From Bdellovibrionales bacterium (GTDB taxonomy: Bacteria; Bdellovibrionota; UBA1018; CAIPTA01), in assembly GCA_021730855.1 (NCBI GenBank), contig JAKFYM010000122.1:1-6564 (forward strand): a DNA stretch of 6,564 bases, read 5' to 3'. The translations under genes were made by a program, and so were the position numbers. This document shows, piece after piece, positions 1 to 6,236 of this stretch; position 1 is the stretch's first letter; each line of letters opens with the position of its first letter. The notes under the pieces were generated by a model that did not search any database, was not told the DNA's origin, and was given only the letters and a program-made list of their open reading frames with translations.

Positions 1-95
1 GCTCCTAGCTCGCGTTGCAAGGCATCCAGCACCACGCTTTGGGCACGGTAGAGCGAAAAAACGGGGCTTTCCGAGAGGTATTTTTTGATCTTCAT
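1..95 (-). CDS. Partial 5' end of divergent gene, possibly MarR-type regulator
   Basis: Reading the minus strand from the ATG at 95-93 gives an uninterrupted frame to the window edge: 31 codons beginning MKIKKYLSESPVFSLYRAQS and ending near DALQRELG. A possible AGGA ribosome-binding element lies about 7 nt upstream of the ATG. The helical start with an 'SPxFxLxRA' flavour resembles the first helix of some MarR-family transcription factors, but the DNA-binding winged helix lies outside the window, so the family call is weak. The gene is divergent from the biotin operon and shares a 131-bp intergenic region with it. That layout is typical of a local regulator. It could equally be an unrelated protein whose only link is position. 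The rest of the gene is cut off. Confidence 0.5.
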   Translation of the reverse strand, partial: MKIKKYLSESPVFSLYRAQSVVLDALQRELG

Positions 96-115
96 CCCCC
101 GGTCCTAGCCGAAGA

Positions 116-138
116 AGTTGAGCAGTTCAACTATTGAA
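116..138. promoter_or_regulatory. Candidate operator: two overlapping inverted repeats
   Basis: AGTTGA-gcagt-TCAACT (116-132) is a perfect 6-bp-arm inverted repeat. It overlaps TTCAA-cta-TTGAA (126-138), a perfect 5-bp-arm inverted repeat. Together they give three alternating TTGA/TCAA half-sites in 23 bp. Dyads of this size suit a dimeric winged-helix repressor, and the position between divergent genes fits autoregulation plus control of bioB. The binding protein is unknown; that it is the divergent gene product is inference. Confidence 0.4.
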
Positions 139-216
139 TAAGAAATAACCACAAACCACCTATGCCAAGCACCCCTTCCTATGGTTGAATCCGCTCGAAA
201 ATCCCCAAGGCCCAAC

Positions 217-221
217 AGGAG
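217..221 (+). promoter_or_regulatory. Ribosome binding site fixing the bioB start
   Basis: AGGAG sits 5 nt before the ATG at 227. The in-frame TTG at 185, which would add 14 residues, has no purine-rich element before it. The same AGGAG plus 5-nt spacing recurs before the ferritin-like gene of this operon. Confidence 0.7.
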
Positions 222-226
222 AGCTT

Positions 227-1180
227 ATGCAACTCGAAGCCGTACGCGCCATCTACCACCGCAACCTTGCCGAGCTCGTGGACGAAGCCCACGCCATTCA
301 TCGCGCCAATTTTCGCGCCACAGAAATCCAAGCCTCCTCCCTGCTCTCGATCAAAACCGGGGGCTGCCCGGAGAACTGCGCCTATTGCCCGCAGTCCGCC
401 CATTATGAGACGGGGGTCGAACGCACCCGCCTCATGCAGGAAGAAGAAGTGATCGAAGCCGCGGAAAAAGCCAAAGAAATGGGAGCCACGCGCTTCTGTA
501 TGGGAGCGGCCTGGAGAAATGTGCGCAACGGCCCCGAGTTCGACCACGTGCTAAATCTCGTGCGCACGGTGAAAAGCCTCGACCTCGAGGTCTGCTGCAC
601 CCTCGGCATGCTCACCCAGGAGCAAGCGGAGCGCCTCAAGGAGGCCGGCCTCTACGCCTACAACCACAATATCGACAGCTCGCGCAGTTTTTACGAAAAA
701 ATCATCCAAACCCGCACCTACGACGATCGCCTGCAAACCATCTCCAACGTGCGCGCGGCGGGCCTCACCGTGTGCACGGGTGGCATCATCGGCATGGGCG
801 AGACCGACGAAGACCGTATCGCCTTCATCCAGCAACTCGCCTCTTTTGATCCGCAACCCGAGAGCGTGACGGTGAATGCCCTCGTGCCCTTCGAGGGCAC
901 TCCCTTAAGCGAAAGAAAACAAGTGGCCGCCGTGGACCTCGTGCGCGTGATCGCCACCCTCCGGCTCACCAACCCCCATTCGATGATTCGCCTCAGCGCC
1001 GGCCGCCTCGAGCTCAGCGACGAAGGCCAGTTCCTCTGCTTTTTTGCGGGAGCAAATTCCATTTTCCTCGGCGACAAACTCCTCACCTCTCCTAACCCCA
1101 GTGACAGCGCCGACCATGCGCTCCTCCAGCGCCTGGGGTACGACCTCAAGGCCCCGGTCCATGCCGCAGTCACCGTTTGA
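227..1180 (+). CDS. bioB: Biotin synthase (radical SAM)
   Basis: BioB catalyses the last step of biotin synthesis, inserting sulfur into dethiobiotin in the cytoplasm. The 317-residue product matches the family's length. It carries the radical-SAM cluster motif C47-x3-C51-x2-C54 (GCPENCAYCPQS). The second, sulfur-donating [2Fe-2S] cluster ligands are also present: C91 in FCMGAAW, C123 in EVCCTLG, C183 in VCTGGIIG and R255 in IRLSAGR. Other hallmarks are YNHN at 145-148 and AGANSIFLGDKLLT near 274-287. The ATG at 227 is preferred over the in-frame TTG at 185, because a strong AGGAG precedes it and the resulting N-terminus aligns with the E. coli BioB N-terminal helix. An extra cysteine (C124) follows C123. 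It is the first gene of the operon and its 3' end overlaps bioF by 20 nt. Nothing essential is missing. Confidence 0.97.
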   Translation: MQLEAVRAIYHRNLAELVDEAHAIHRANFRATEIQASSLLSIKTGGCPENCAYCPQSAHYETGVERTRLMQEEEVIEAAEKAKEMGATRFCMGAAWRNVRNGPEFDHVLNLVRTVKSLDLEVCCTLGMLTQEQAERLKEAGLYAYNHNIDSSRSFYEKIIQTRTYDDRLQTISNVRAAGLTVCTGGIIGMGETDEDRIAFIQQLASFDPQPESVTVNALVPFEGTPLSERKQVAAVDLVRVIATLRLTNPHSMIRLSAGRLELSDEGQFLCFFAGANSIFLGDKLLTSPNPSDSADHALLQRLGYDLKAPVHAAVTV

Positions 1181-2279
1181 TCTCTCTTCTCTGCAACGAA
1201 GCGGTCTCCTGCGCACTCTCGAGGTTCCGCAGGGGGCCGACTTTTCCTCCAACGATTATCTCGGGCTCAGTCGTCACCCCCTGATCCGTGCTGGCCTCGC
1301 GGACTTCTTACAGACCGGCGCGGCCCTCGGAGCCACCGGCTCGCGCCTCGTTTCCGGGCACACCGACCACATCGCGCGCACCGAGGATTTCCTCGCCCAA
1401 AGTTTTTCCACCGCCGCGGCCCTGATCTTTGGTTCCGGCTACCTTGCCAACCTCGGCATCGTGGCCGCCCTCGGGGACGAAGACACCGAGTTTTTCTCCG
1501 ACGCCCTCAACCACGCCAGCCTCGTCGATGGCCTGCGCCTCGCCAAAGGGAAAAAAACCATCTTCGCCCATAATAATATGACCGAGCTTGGCGACCTTGT
1601 GGCCAAGAGCTCCGCTGAACGCAAGATCATCGTGACCGAATCCCTCTTCAGCATGGACGGCGACTTCGCCCCGCTCGGCGCCCTCGCCCATATCGCCGCC
1701 AAGGCCGGCGCCTATGTAGTCTTCGACGAAGCCCACACCACCGGCACCCAAACCTTAGGCGAAGCCAATAGGGCCTTCGACCCTGAACGAACTTTGTTTA
1801 TCCACACCTGCGGCAAAGCCCTCGGGGCCTATGGCGCCTTCGTAGGCTGCAGCGAGAAGCTCAAAAATTTCCTCCTCAACCGTGCCCGCACCTTCATCTA
1901 CACCACGGCCCTGCCCCCGCTCCTGGTCGAGCAGATCCGCCTGGCCGTGACGGTGCTGAGGGCCGAGCCCCTCCTGCCCGAGCGTCTCCAGCAAAATATC
2001 CTGCTCAGCCAAGCGCTCTTTGGCTCGCTTGGGCATTCCGAGAGCCATATCGTGCCCCTCGTCCTCGGCAGCAACGAGGCCGTGAATCTGGCGGCCCGCC
2101 TTTTGAAGGAACGCGGATTTTTTGTGCGCGCGATCCGCTCCCCCACCGTAGCGCCCGGATCCGAGCGCCTGCGGATCACGATCAAATCCTTTCACGAGGC
2201 CGGGGAGCTCGCGCTCTTTGCCGACGCCCTCAAAGAAACCAAGGAGGAAGTGGATGCATCTCTTCGTCACCGGAACTGA
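1161..2279 (+). CDS. bioF: 8-amino-7-oxononanoate (KAPA) synthase
   Basis: BioF is a PLP-dependent alpha-oxoamine synthase that condenses a pimeloyl thioester with L-alanine to give KAPA, releasing CO2. The 372-residue protein shows FSSNDYLGL (28-36), ATGSRLVSGH (58-67), the cofactor-stacking H118 in NHAS, VTESLFSMDGD (158-168), the PLP-ring aspartate D189 with H192 in FDEAHTTG, and the Schiff-base lysine K219 in THCGK-type context (HTCGKALG, 215-222). The C-terminus has IRSPTVAPGSERLRIT, the usual acyl-CoA synthase ending. The start at 1161 lies inside the bioB end (20-nt overlap). A frame extension back to 1044 would run deep into bioB and adds no family sequence, so it is rejected. The Shine-Dalgarno is weak (AAGG about 9 nt away), which suggests coupling to bioB translation. 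The N-terminus is roughly 12 residues shorter than in E. coli BioF. Confidence 0.96.
   Translation: MPQSPFDLSSLQRSGLLRTLEVPQGADFSSNDYLGLSRHPLIRAGLADFLQTGAALGATGSRLVSGHTDHIARTEDFLAQSFSTAAALIFGSGYLANLGIVAALGDEDTEFFSDALNHASLVDGLRLAKGKKTIFAHNNMTELGDLVAKSSAERKIIVTESLFSMDGDFAPLGALAHIAAKAGAYVVFDEAHTTGTQTLGEANRAFDPERTLFIHTCGKALGAYGAFVGCSEKLKNFLLNRARTFIYTTALPPLLVEQIRLAVTVLRAEPLLPERLQQNILLSQALFGSLGHSESHIVPLVLGSNEAVNLAARLLKERGFFVRAIRSPTVAPGSERLRITIKSFHEAGELALFADALKETKEEVDASLRHRN
2242..2247 (+). promoter_or_regulatory. Ribosome binding site fixing the bioD start
   Basis: AGGAGG inside the bioF coding region lies 6 nt before the ATG at 2254. It supports that ATG over the upstream in-frame ATG at 2218, whose extra 12 residues lie before the conserved P-loop strand. 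Confidence 0.7.
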
Positions 2280-2880
2280 TACCGGTATCGGCAAGACCTT
2301 GGTTTCCACCCTGCTCTGCCTACGCCTCCAACGGCGCTATTGGAAACCCATCCAGTGCGGAACCGAAACGGACACCGAATGGGTGGGCCGCTGGATTGGC
2401 CAAGAAAACACCCTGCCCGAAATCCACCGCTTTGCCACGCCCGCCTCGCCGCATCTGGCGGCACGCCTCGAGGGCCAGTCCATCGATCTGCATAAGGTGC
2501 AAAAGCAGATCGCAGACTATCCCGAAGATCTAGTTCTGGAAGGGGCCGGGGGCGTGCTTGTTCCCCTCAACGATTCCTCCCTCATGATCGATCTCCTGCA
2601 GAACACCAAAGTCATCGTGGTGGCCCGCTCCTCTCTGGGCACGATCAACCACAGCTTGCTCACGCTCGAAGCCCTGCGTAGCCGCGGGATTGAGCCCCTG
2701 GCGGTGGTGCTCAATGGCGAGCCCTCCGAAAATGCGGCCGCCATCGCTCACTATGGTCGGGTTCGTGTTTTAGGACCCATTCCGCGGCTAGAGCAGCCCT
2801 CTCGAACAAACCTTCACGCCCTCGCTCACGAGATATTTCCAGATTGGATATTTAAAGACTGGATAAAGGAGAACCTATGA
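2254..2880 (+). CDS. bioD: Dethiobiotin synthetase (ATP-dependent)
   Basis: BioD carboxylates DAPA with CO2 and ATP, closing the ureido ring to give dethiobiotin. The 208-residue product is a P-loop enzyme. The Walker A motif GTDTGIGKT is at 7-15, the second active-site lysine is K31 in KPIQCGTETDTE, the acidic EGAGGVLVPL segment is at 96-105 and RSSLGTINHSLLT is at 125-137. A final NGEPSEN segment near 154-160 fits the nucleotide base-binding loop, and GPIPRLE follows at 174-180. The protein is slightly shorter than the 225-residue E. coli BioD, mainly between the K31 region and SPHLAA. The start overlaps bioF by 26 nt and is backed by a strong AGGAGG. The stop overlaps the next gene's start as ATGA. 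All catalytic motifs I know of for the family are present. Confidence 0.95.
   Translation: MHLFVTGTDTGIGKTLVSTLLCLRLQRRYWKPIQCGTETDTEWVGRWIGQENTLPEIHRFATPASPHLAARLEGQSIDLHKVQKQIADYPEDLVLEGAGGVLVPLNDSSLMIDLLQNTKVIVVARSSLGTINHSLLTLEALRSRGIEPLAVVLNGEPSENAAAIAHYGRVRVLGPIPRLEQPSRTNLHALAHEIFPDWIFKDWIKENL
2867..2871 (+). promoter_or_regulatory. Ribosome binding site of the ferritin-like gene
   Basis: AGGAG lies 5 nt before the ATG at 2877, inside the end of bioD. It favours this start over the in-frame ATG at 2886. Such a good site shows that the gene is translated in its own right and is not merely a leftover frame. Confidence 0.65.
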
Positions 2881-3512
2881 ACCTCATGCCCACTTTTCGC
2901 GCCATTGTGCAGGACAAAGACCTTCACGCCCGTTGGCTCAATAGCCTGTCCTACCTCGAGTACCGCGGCTTTCGTAAGATCGCTCGTTCGCAGTCCACCG
3001 AAGACATGACGCTAGAGGTGCTCCTGCACGCCTCCGAAGAAGTGCGGCATGCGCTCTTCTTCAAGCGCCTCGCCATAAAAGTAGGCGGCTCCCCGTTCAA
3101 CAGCTACCAAGAATCCCTGCTCCTCGGAGGGCCTGCCGTAAAAGCCTATTTCTACGAACTCGATGGCGGCGCTCATACCTTCCTGCAAAGCCTGCCCAGT
3201 GAAAAATTAAAATCAGCCGTCTACTGCATCGTGACCTGGCTCGTGGAAGAGCGCGCCATGAGCCTCTACCGCCAATATGAAGAAGTGCTGCGAGAGGGTC
3301 CGTCGGATTTTTCTTTGCTCTCGATCCTGCGTGAAGAAAAAAACCATCTCGAAGAAATGGTTGCGGCTTCGGAGAAAATATTTTCGGCCTTTGGCTTCAG
3401 TTCCGCTCCACTTCGAGCTCTAGAGGAAAAATGCTTCCAGGCGGCATGGACAGCCATCACCCGCGCTACCACCCCACTGCGGTTGGCCACCACTTCGGAT
3501 CTGCGAATATGA
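2877..3512 (+). CDS. Ferritin-like di-iron protein of the biotin operon, function unknown
   Basis: I do not recognise a named gene. The 211-residue product looks all-helical and carries the ligand pattern of a ferritin-like four-helix di-iron protein. Helix 1 is about 16-39, with E28 in YLEYRGF. Helix 2 is about 45-69, with E55-V-R-H58. Helix 3 is about 111-139, with E124/E125 in WLVEERAMSLY. Helix 4 is about 146-168, with E154-K-N-H157. This gives two ExxH pairs plus two further glutamates, the full set needed for a carboxylate-bridged site. There is no signal peptide or membrane segment, so it should be cytoplasmic. ATGA stop/start overlaps join it to bioD upstream and bioA downstream, so it is an integral operon member. 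Family knowledge allows oxygenase, oxidase, hydroxylase or iron-handling roles. A part in pimeloyl precursor formation or in supporting BioB is inference from position. The C-terminal 40 residues carry no motif I recognise. Confidence 0.8.
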   Translation: MNLMPTFRAIVQDKDLHARWLNSLSYLEYRGFRKIARSQSTEDMTLEVLLHASEEVRHALFFKRLAIKVGGSPFNSYQESLLLGGPAVKAYFYELDGGAHTFLQSLPSEKLKSAVYCIVTWLVEERAMSLYRQYEEVLREGPSDFSLLSILREEKNHLEEMVAASEKIFSAFGFSSAPLRALEEKCFQAAWTAITRATTPLRLATTSDLRI

Positions 3513-4744
3513 AAATATGGCGTCCCTATACGCAAATGCAGGACGCCATTCCCCCCGCCCGCGTGAGCCACGCCCTTGGCGCGCATATTTTTCTGCAGGA
3601 TGGGCAACGTCTCTTCGACGGCATCTCCAGCTGGTGGCTGATCACCCACGGCCACTGTGAGCCACGCCTCATGGAGGCCATCCGCCGGCAGACCGAGAGG
3701 CTCGAACAGGTGGTGTTCGCGAACTTCGTGCACCAGGAGGCCGAGGAACTCAGCACTCGTCTCGCCGGTTTTCTGCCCCCGCGCCTGAACCGTCTCTTTT
3801 TCTCCGACAATGGCTCCACCGCCGTAGAAGTGGCCATGAAGATGGCCTACCAGTCGCTGCAGCAGTCGGGCAAGAAACGCAAGCGCAGCTTCCTCACCTT
3901 CGCCAAGGCCTATCATGGCGACACCTGCGGAGCGATGAGCGCCTCTGGCGACAGCGCCTTCACCGAAGCCTATACGGATTTGCGTTTTCCCGTTTTTCGC
4001 TTCCGCCAGCCTAAGGATCTCAGCCCCGAGTGGAGAGCCGAATTCCGCGCCTTTGTAGAAGCCAAGCACGAGGAGATTGCGGCCCTGATCCTCGAGCCCT
4101 TGCTCCAAGGGGCTGGGGGAATGATTATTTGGCCGGCCGAGATCGTGCGCGAGATTTCGGAGATCTGCCGCGCGCATGGCATTCTCTTGATCTTCGACGA
4201 GGTGATGACGGGATTTGGCCGCACCGGAAAAATGTTTGCCTTCGAAAAGGTAGGCGTGGTGCCGGATTTGCTCTGCCTTTCCAAGGGCCTTACCGGCGGA
4301 GCCCTGCCGCTGGCCCTCACCGTGGCCACCGAAGAGATTTTCTCGCAGTTCTTATCTCCACAAAAATTATTGTTTCATGGGCATAGCTTCACCGGAAATG
4401 CCCTTTCCTGCGCGGCGGCCAATGCAAACCTGAAAATCTTCCAGGAAGAAACCGTACTAGAAAAAATTGCTGTCCTTGAAAATGCGCATCGCCGAGCTCT
4501 AGAAAAGTTCGCCCTCCCGAACCCCAGAGTGCTCGGGTCCATGGGGGCGATCGAGCTGCCCGAACAGAGCGGCTATGGGAGCGCAAAGTCCCAGGAACTC
4601 TACCAAAAATGTTTTTCTAGGGGCCTGTTCCTACGCCCCTTAGGAAATACCGTTTATTTGCTCCCCCCTTACTGTGCTTCCTCTGACGACATCGAAAATG
4701 CCTGGGGTGTGGTGGCTGAAGTTCTATCCGAAAATCGCTCTTAA
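3509..4744 (+). CDS. bioA: Adenosylmethionine-8-amino-7-oxononanoate aminotransferase (DAPA synthase)
   Basis: BioA is a class III PLP aminotransferase that converts KAPA to DAPA, classically with S-adenosylmethionine as amino donor. The 411-residue protein has IWRPYTQM at 3-10 (Y7 matching E. coli Y17), DGISSWWL at 37-44, SDNGSTAVEVAMKMA at 99-113, AYHGDT at 134-139, EPLLQGAGGM at 196-205, the PLP aspartate D230 in FDEVMTGFGRTGK, the Schiff-base lysine K259 in LSKGLTGG, HGHSFTGN at 290-297 and R376 in LFLRPLGN. The start at 3509 forms an ATGA overlap with the previous stop and gives the family-typical N-terminus. An extension back to 3431 adds 26 residues with no BioA similarity. There is no clear Shine-Dalgarno, which suggests coupling. 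Tyr at position 7 favours SAM as donor, while HGHSFTGN resembles the lysine-using Bacillus type. Confidence 0.95.
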   Translation: MKIWRPYTQMQDAIPPARVSHALGAHIFLQDGQRLFDGISSWWLITHGHCEPRLMEAIRRQTERLEQVVFANFVHQEAEELSTRLAGFLPPRLNRLFFSDNGSTAVEVAMKMAYQSLQQSGKKRKRSFLTFAKAYHGDTCGAMSASGDSAFTEAYTDLRFPVFRFRQPKDLSPEWRAEFRAFVEAKHEEIAALILEPLLQGAGGMIIWPAEIVREISEICRAHGILLIFDEVMTGFGRTGKMFAFEKVGVVPDLLCLSKGLTGGALPLALTVATEEIFSQFLSPQKLLFHGHSFTGNALSCAAANANLKIFQEETVLEKIAVLENAHRRALEKFALPNPRVLGSMGAIELPEQSGYGSAKSQELYQKCFSRGLFLRPLGNTVYLLPPYCASSDDIENAWGVVAEVLSENRS

Positions 4745-4805
4745 ATACTGAAAATCACTTCTATTTTCCCCTTTAGATTTTCCGACAAAAGGCCGTTACG
4801 GAGAG

Positions 4806-4812
4806 AAGGGGG
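4806..4812 (+). promoter_or_regulatory. Ribosome binding site before a GTG start
   Basis: The purine run AAGGGGG lies 4 nt before GTG at 4817. No in-frame ATG exists before codon 16, which falls inside the signal peptide, so the GTG is needed for a complete export signal. Confidence 0.55.
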
Positions 4813-4816
4813 AATT

Positions 4817-6202
4817 GTGCAGACTTGGGCTCGAAAAACACTATTTTTTTTTCTGCTAAGCATGTGTTTGGCACCTTTCGCCCAGGCCGGCATGTTCGAT
4901 TGGTTCGACGAGATGACCTATAACGGCTGGGTCTGCACCACCAGCGACAATATCCGTTTCAGAGCCGGAAGGTACCAGGAACGATCCTGCCAGCAGTACT
5001 ACCCGCAGTGTGTGAAACAGGCCTCGAATGTGCCCCGAAATTGCGACAACGTGCAGCTGTCGCAGATCTCTTGGCCGAGCAATCAAAACACTTCCACTCC
5101 GACCTTCACTCAAACTGCCACCGGCACCATGGGGTCGACTTCAACAGGCACAACTGCATCTACAACCACGTCTACGAACACAAACACCCGACCAAGCTCG
5201 CAAACAAGCACCAACGTAGATACCCAACCGCAAATGGCTACGGAGACCATCACGCAAACAGAAACAAAAACAACGGTAGAGACGGCAACCCAAACGGAAA
5301 CGACTCTTCCTGAACCCGGAAAATACCCTTCCGACATCATGGCCGCCCAGCAAGAGGCTGCCGATTCCATCAGCCTGGCCATCAAGGGTATGACCAATTC
5401 CGATCCTGAGTTCAACGCCCCCACCAACGGTCCTTCCACTTTTTCTAGCTCAGGGGGCCAGGATACAGGCATCCACTCGGATGGAGAAAACCCCGAGATT
5501 AGCGCCAGTCAACAAGCCGCCAATCGAAGCGAACAAAGCCTGCTCTCTGCCGCAGGAAGGGCAAATGCGAGCTCGGAGAAAAAAAGCGAGATCTCGAAAC
5601 GTCTGGAAAAAGAGAAAAACGAGGCCCTGGCAGACAAAGACAAGAAAGGTGATAAATCCGCGAGCAAAGATGCTAGCAAAACAGGGAAAGAAGAAACGGA
5701 CCCTTCGAGCGTCACCTACCAGCCTGGAAAAAAACGTGGCCTTGCCGGAGGAGCCAGTGCTTCGCGAGAGTCGGTGCAAGCAGTGCAGGACCCTTGGCTC
5801 GCTTATGTAGCCAAAAATAAACGCGAGGAATTCGTGGTGGCGCTCAGCAGGGATGAAAGCCTGCGGGAGAAGCTCCGCAAGCGCATTGAAGGTATGCGCA
5901 AGCAGCGTGGCCACACTGCAGGGCAAGAGGGAGACGAAGAAACCCTCGAGTTCTACGCCCAAACCCTCGCCGAAGCCGAAAAAAGCGCGGCCGAGGGCAA
6001 AGCTCTAGAAGATCTCGCGCCACTCAATAGCCAAGAGGCCTTTTCGATGGACTATGCCGAGACCAAGGAAAAAATCCGTGAATTCCTCTCCGAACTAGAT
6101 GAAGAGGCAAGCCCACAGTTTCTCTCTGAAGACCCACTCTTCTCGCGTATTAGCGTGGCCCATCGCCGCAGCCTACAGCGGGGCGATGTTAAGGCTCACT
6201 AA
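4817..6202 (+). CDS. Exported Cys- and Thr-rich protein of unknown function
   Basis: I do not recognise a family. The 461-residue product starts with a classical Sec signal peptide: K/R residues at 6-7, a hydrophobic core LFFFLLSMCLAP at 9-20 and a probable cleavage after AQA at 24. Mature residues 25-80 contain four cysteines (C40, C58, C65, C76), an even number that could form two disulfides in the periplasm or outside. Residues 91-165 are Thr/Ser/Asn/Gln-rich, linker-like, with a near-duplicated ETITQTETKTT / ETATQTETTLP unit. Residues 253-293 are rich in Lys, Glu, Asp and Ser and may form a charged helix. Residues 320-461 look helical and charged, with no cysteine. There is no lipobox and no obvious C-terminal anchor. 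It lies 72 bp after bioA on the same strand, with no strong terminator between, so read-through is possible. Nothing links it functionally to biotin. Confidence 0.85.
   Translation: MQTWARKTLFFFLLSMCLAPFAQAGMFDWFDEMTYNGWVCTTSDNIRFRAGRYQERSCQQYYPQCVKQASNVPRNCDNVQLSQISWPSNQNTSTPTFTQTATGTMGSTSTGTTASTTTSTNTNTRPSSQTSTNVDTQPQMATETITQTETKTTVETATQTETTLPEPGKYPSDIMAAQQEAADSISLAIKGMTNSDPEFNAPTNGPSTFSSSGGQDTGIHSDGENPEISASQQAANRSEQSLLSAAGRANASSEKKSEISKRLEKEKNEALADKDKKGDKSASKDASKTGKEETDPSSVTYQPGKKRGLAGGASASRESVQAVQDPWLAYVAKNKREEFVVALSRDESLREKLRKRIEGMRKQRGHTAGQEGDEETLEFYAQTLAEAEKSAAEGKALEDLAPLNSQEAFSMDYAETKEKIREFLSELDEEASPQFLSEDPLFSRISVAHRRSLQRGDVKAH
5243..5311 (+). repeat. Degenerate tandem repeat in the Thr-rich linker
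   Basis: Codons 143-153 (ETITQTETKTT) and 155-165 (ETATQTETTLP) are near copies, separated by one codon. They are spelled with diverged codons, so this is an old or protein-level repeat, not a fresh slippage product. It fits a flexible spacer between the Cys-containing head and the helical tail. Confidence 0.5.
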
Positions 6203-6209
6203 GAGTTTT

Positions 6210-6230
6210 CGTTCTAGATTTCCTAGAGCG
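6210..6230 (+). terminator. Stem-loop just after the exported-protein gene
   Basis: An 8-bp stem (CGTTCTAG with CTAGAGCG, one G-U pair) closes a 5-nt loop, starting 8 nt after the stop codon. No T-tract follows, so it is not a canonical intrinsic terminator. It may protect a 3' end or act together with the palindrome just downstream. Confidence 0.3.
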
Positions 6231-6236
6231 GCGCGA

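Larger units (their letters stand above)
96..226. promoter_or_regulatory. Divergent intergenic region upstream of the biotin operon
   Basis: This 131-bp stretch separates the divergent minus-strand start (95) from the bioB start (227) and must hold the bioB promoter and probably that of the divergent gene. Its middle part (about 112-160) is AT-rich compared with the flanking coding DNA and contains the TTGA/TCAA inverted repeats. I could not pick a convincing -35/-10 pair on either strand. I saw no BirA-type box (TTGTnAACC-like half-sites) and no BioR-type TTATmTATAA box. Confidence 0.55.

Noticed and set aside
96..226. BirA or BioR box upstream of bioB
   Set aside because: Neither TTGTnAACC-like half-sites with the usual spacing nor a TTATmTATAA palindrome is present; the dyads seen are of a different sequence.
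1308..1751. 147-codon Gly/Glu-rich minus-strand frame opposite bioF
   Set aside because: Antisense shadow of bioF with low-complexity composition.
3266..4177. 303-codon open frame on the minus strand opposite the ferritin-like gene and bioA
   Set aside because: It runs antisense to two well-supported genes, shows no recognisable motif, and is expected from the GC-rich codon bias of bioA.
4750..4782. GAAAATC/GATTTTC inverted repeat after bioA as a terminator
   Set aside because: The 7-bp stem is AT-rich, the loop is 19 nt and no T-run follows; it is too weak to call.
5450..5962. 170-codon minus-strand open frame opposite the exported-protein gene
   Set aside because: Composition is a mirror of the Lys/Glu-rich and Ala-rich codons on the plus strand; no credible ribosome site or motif.
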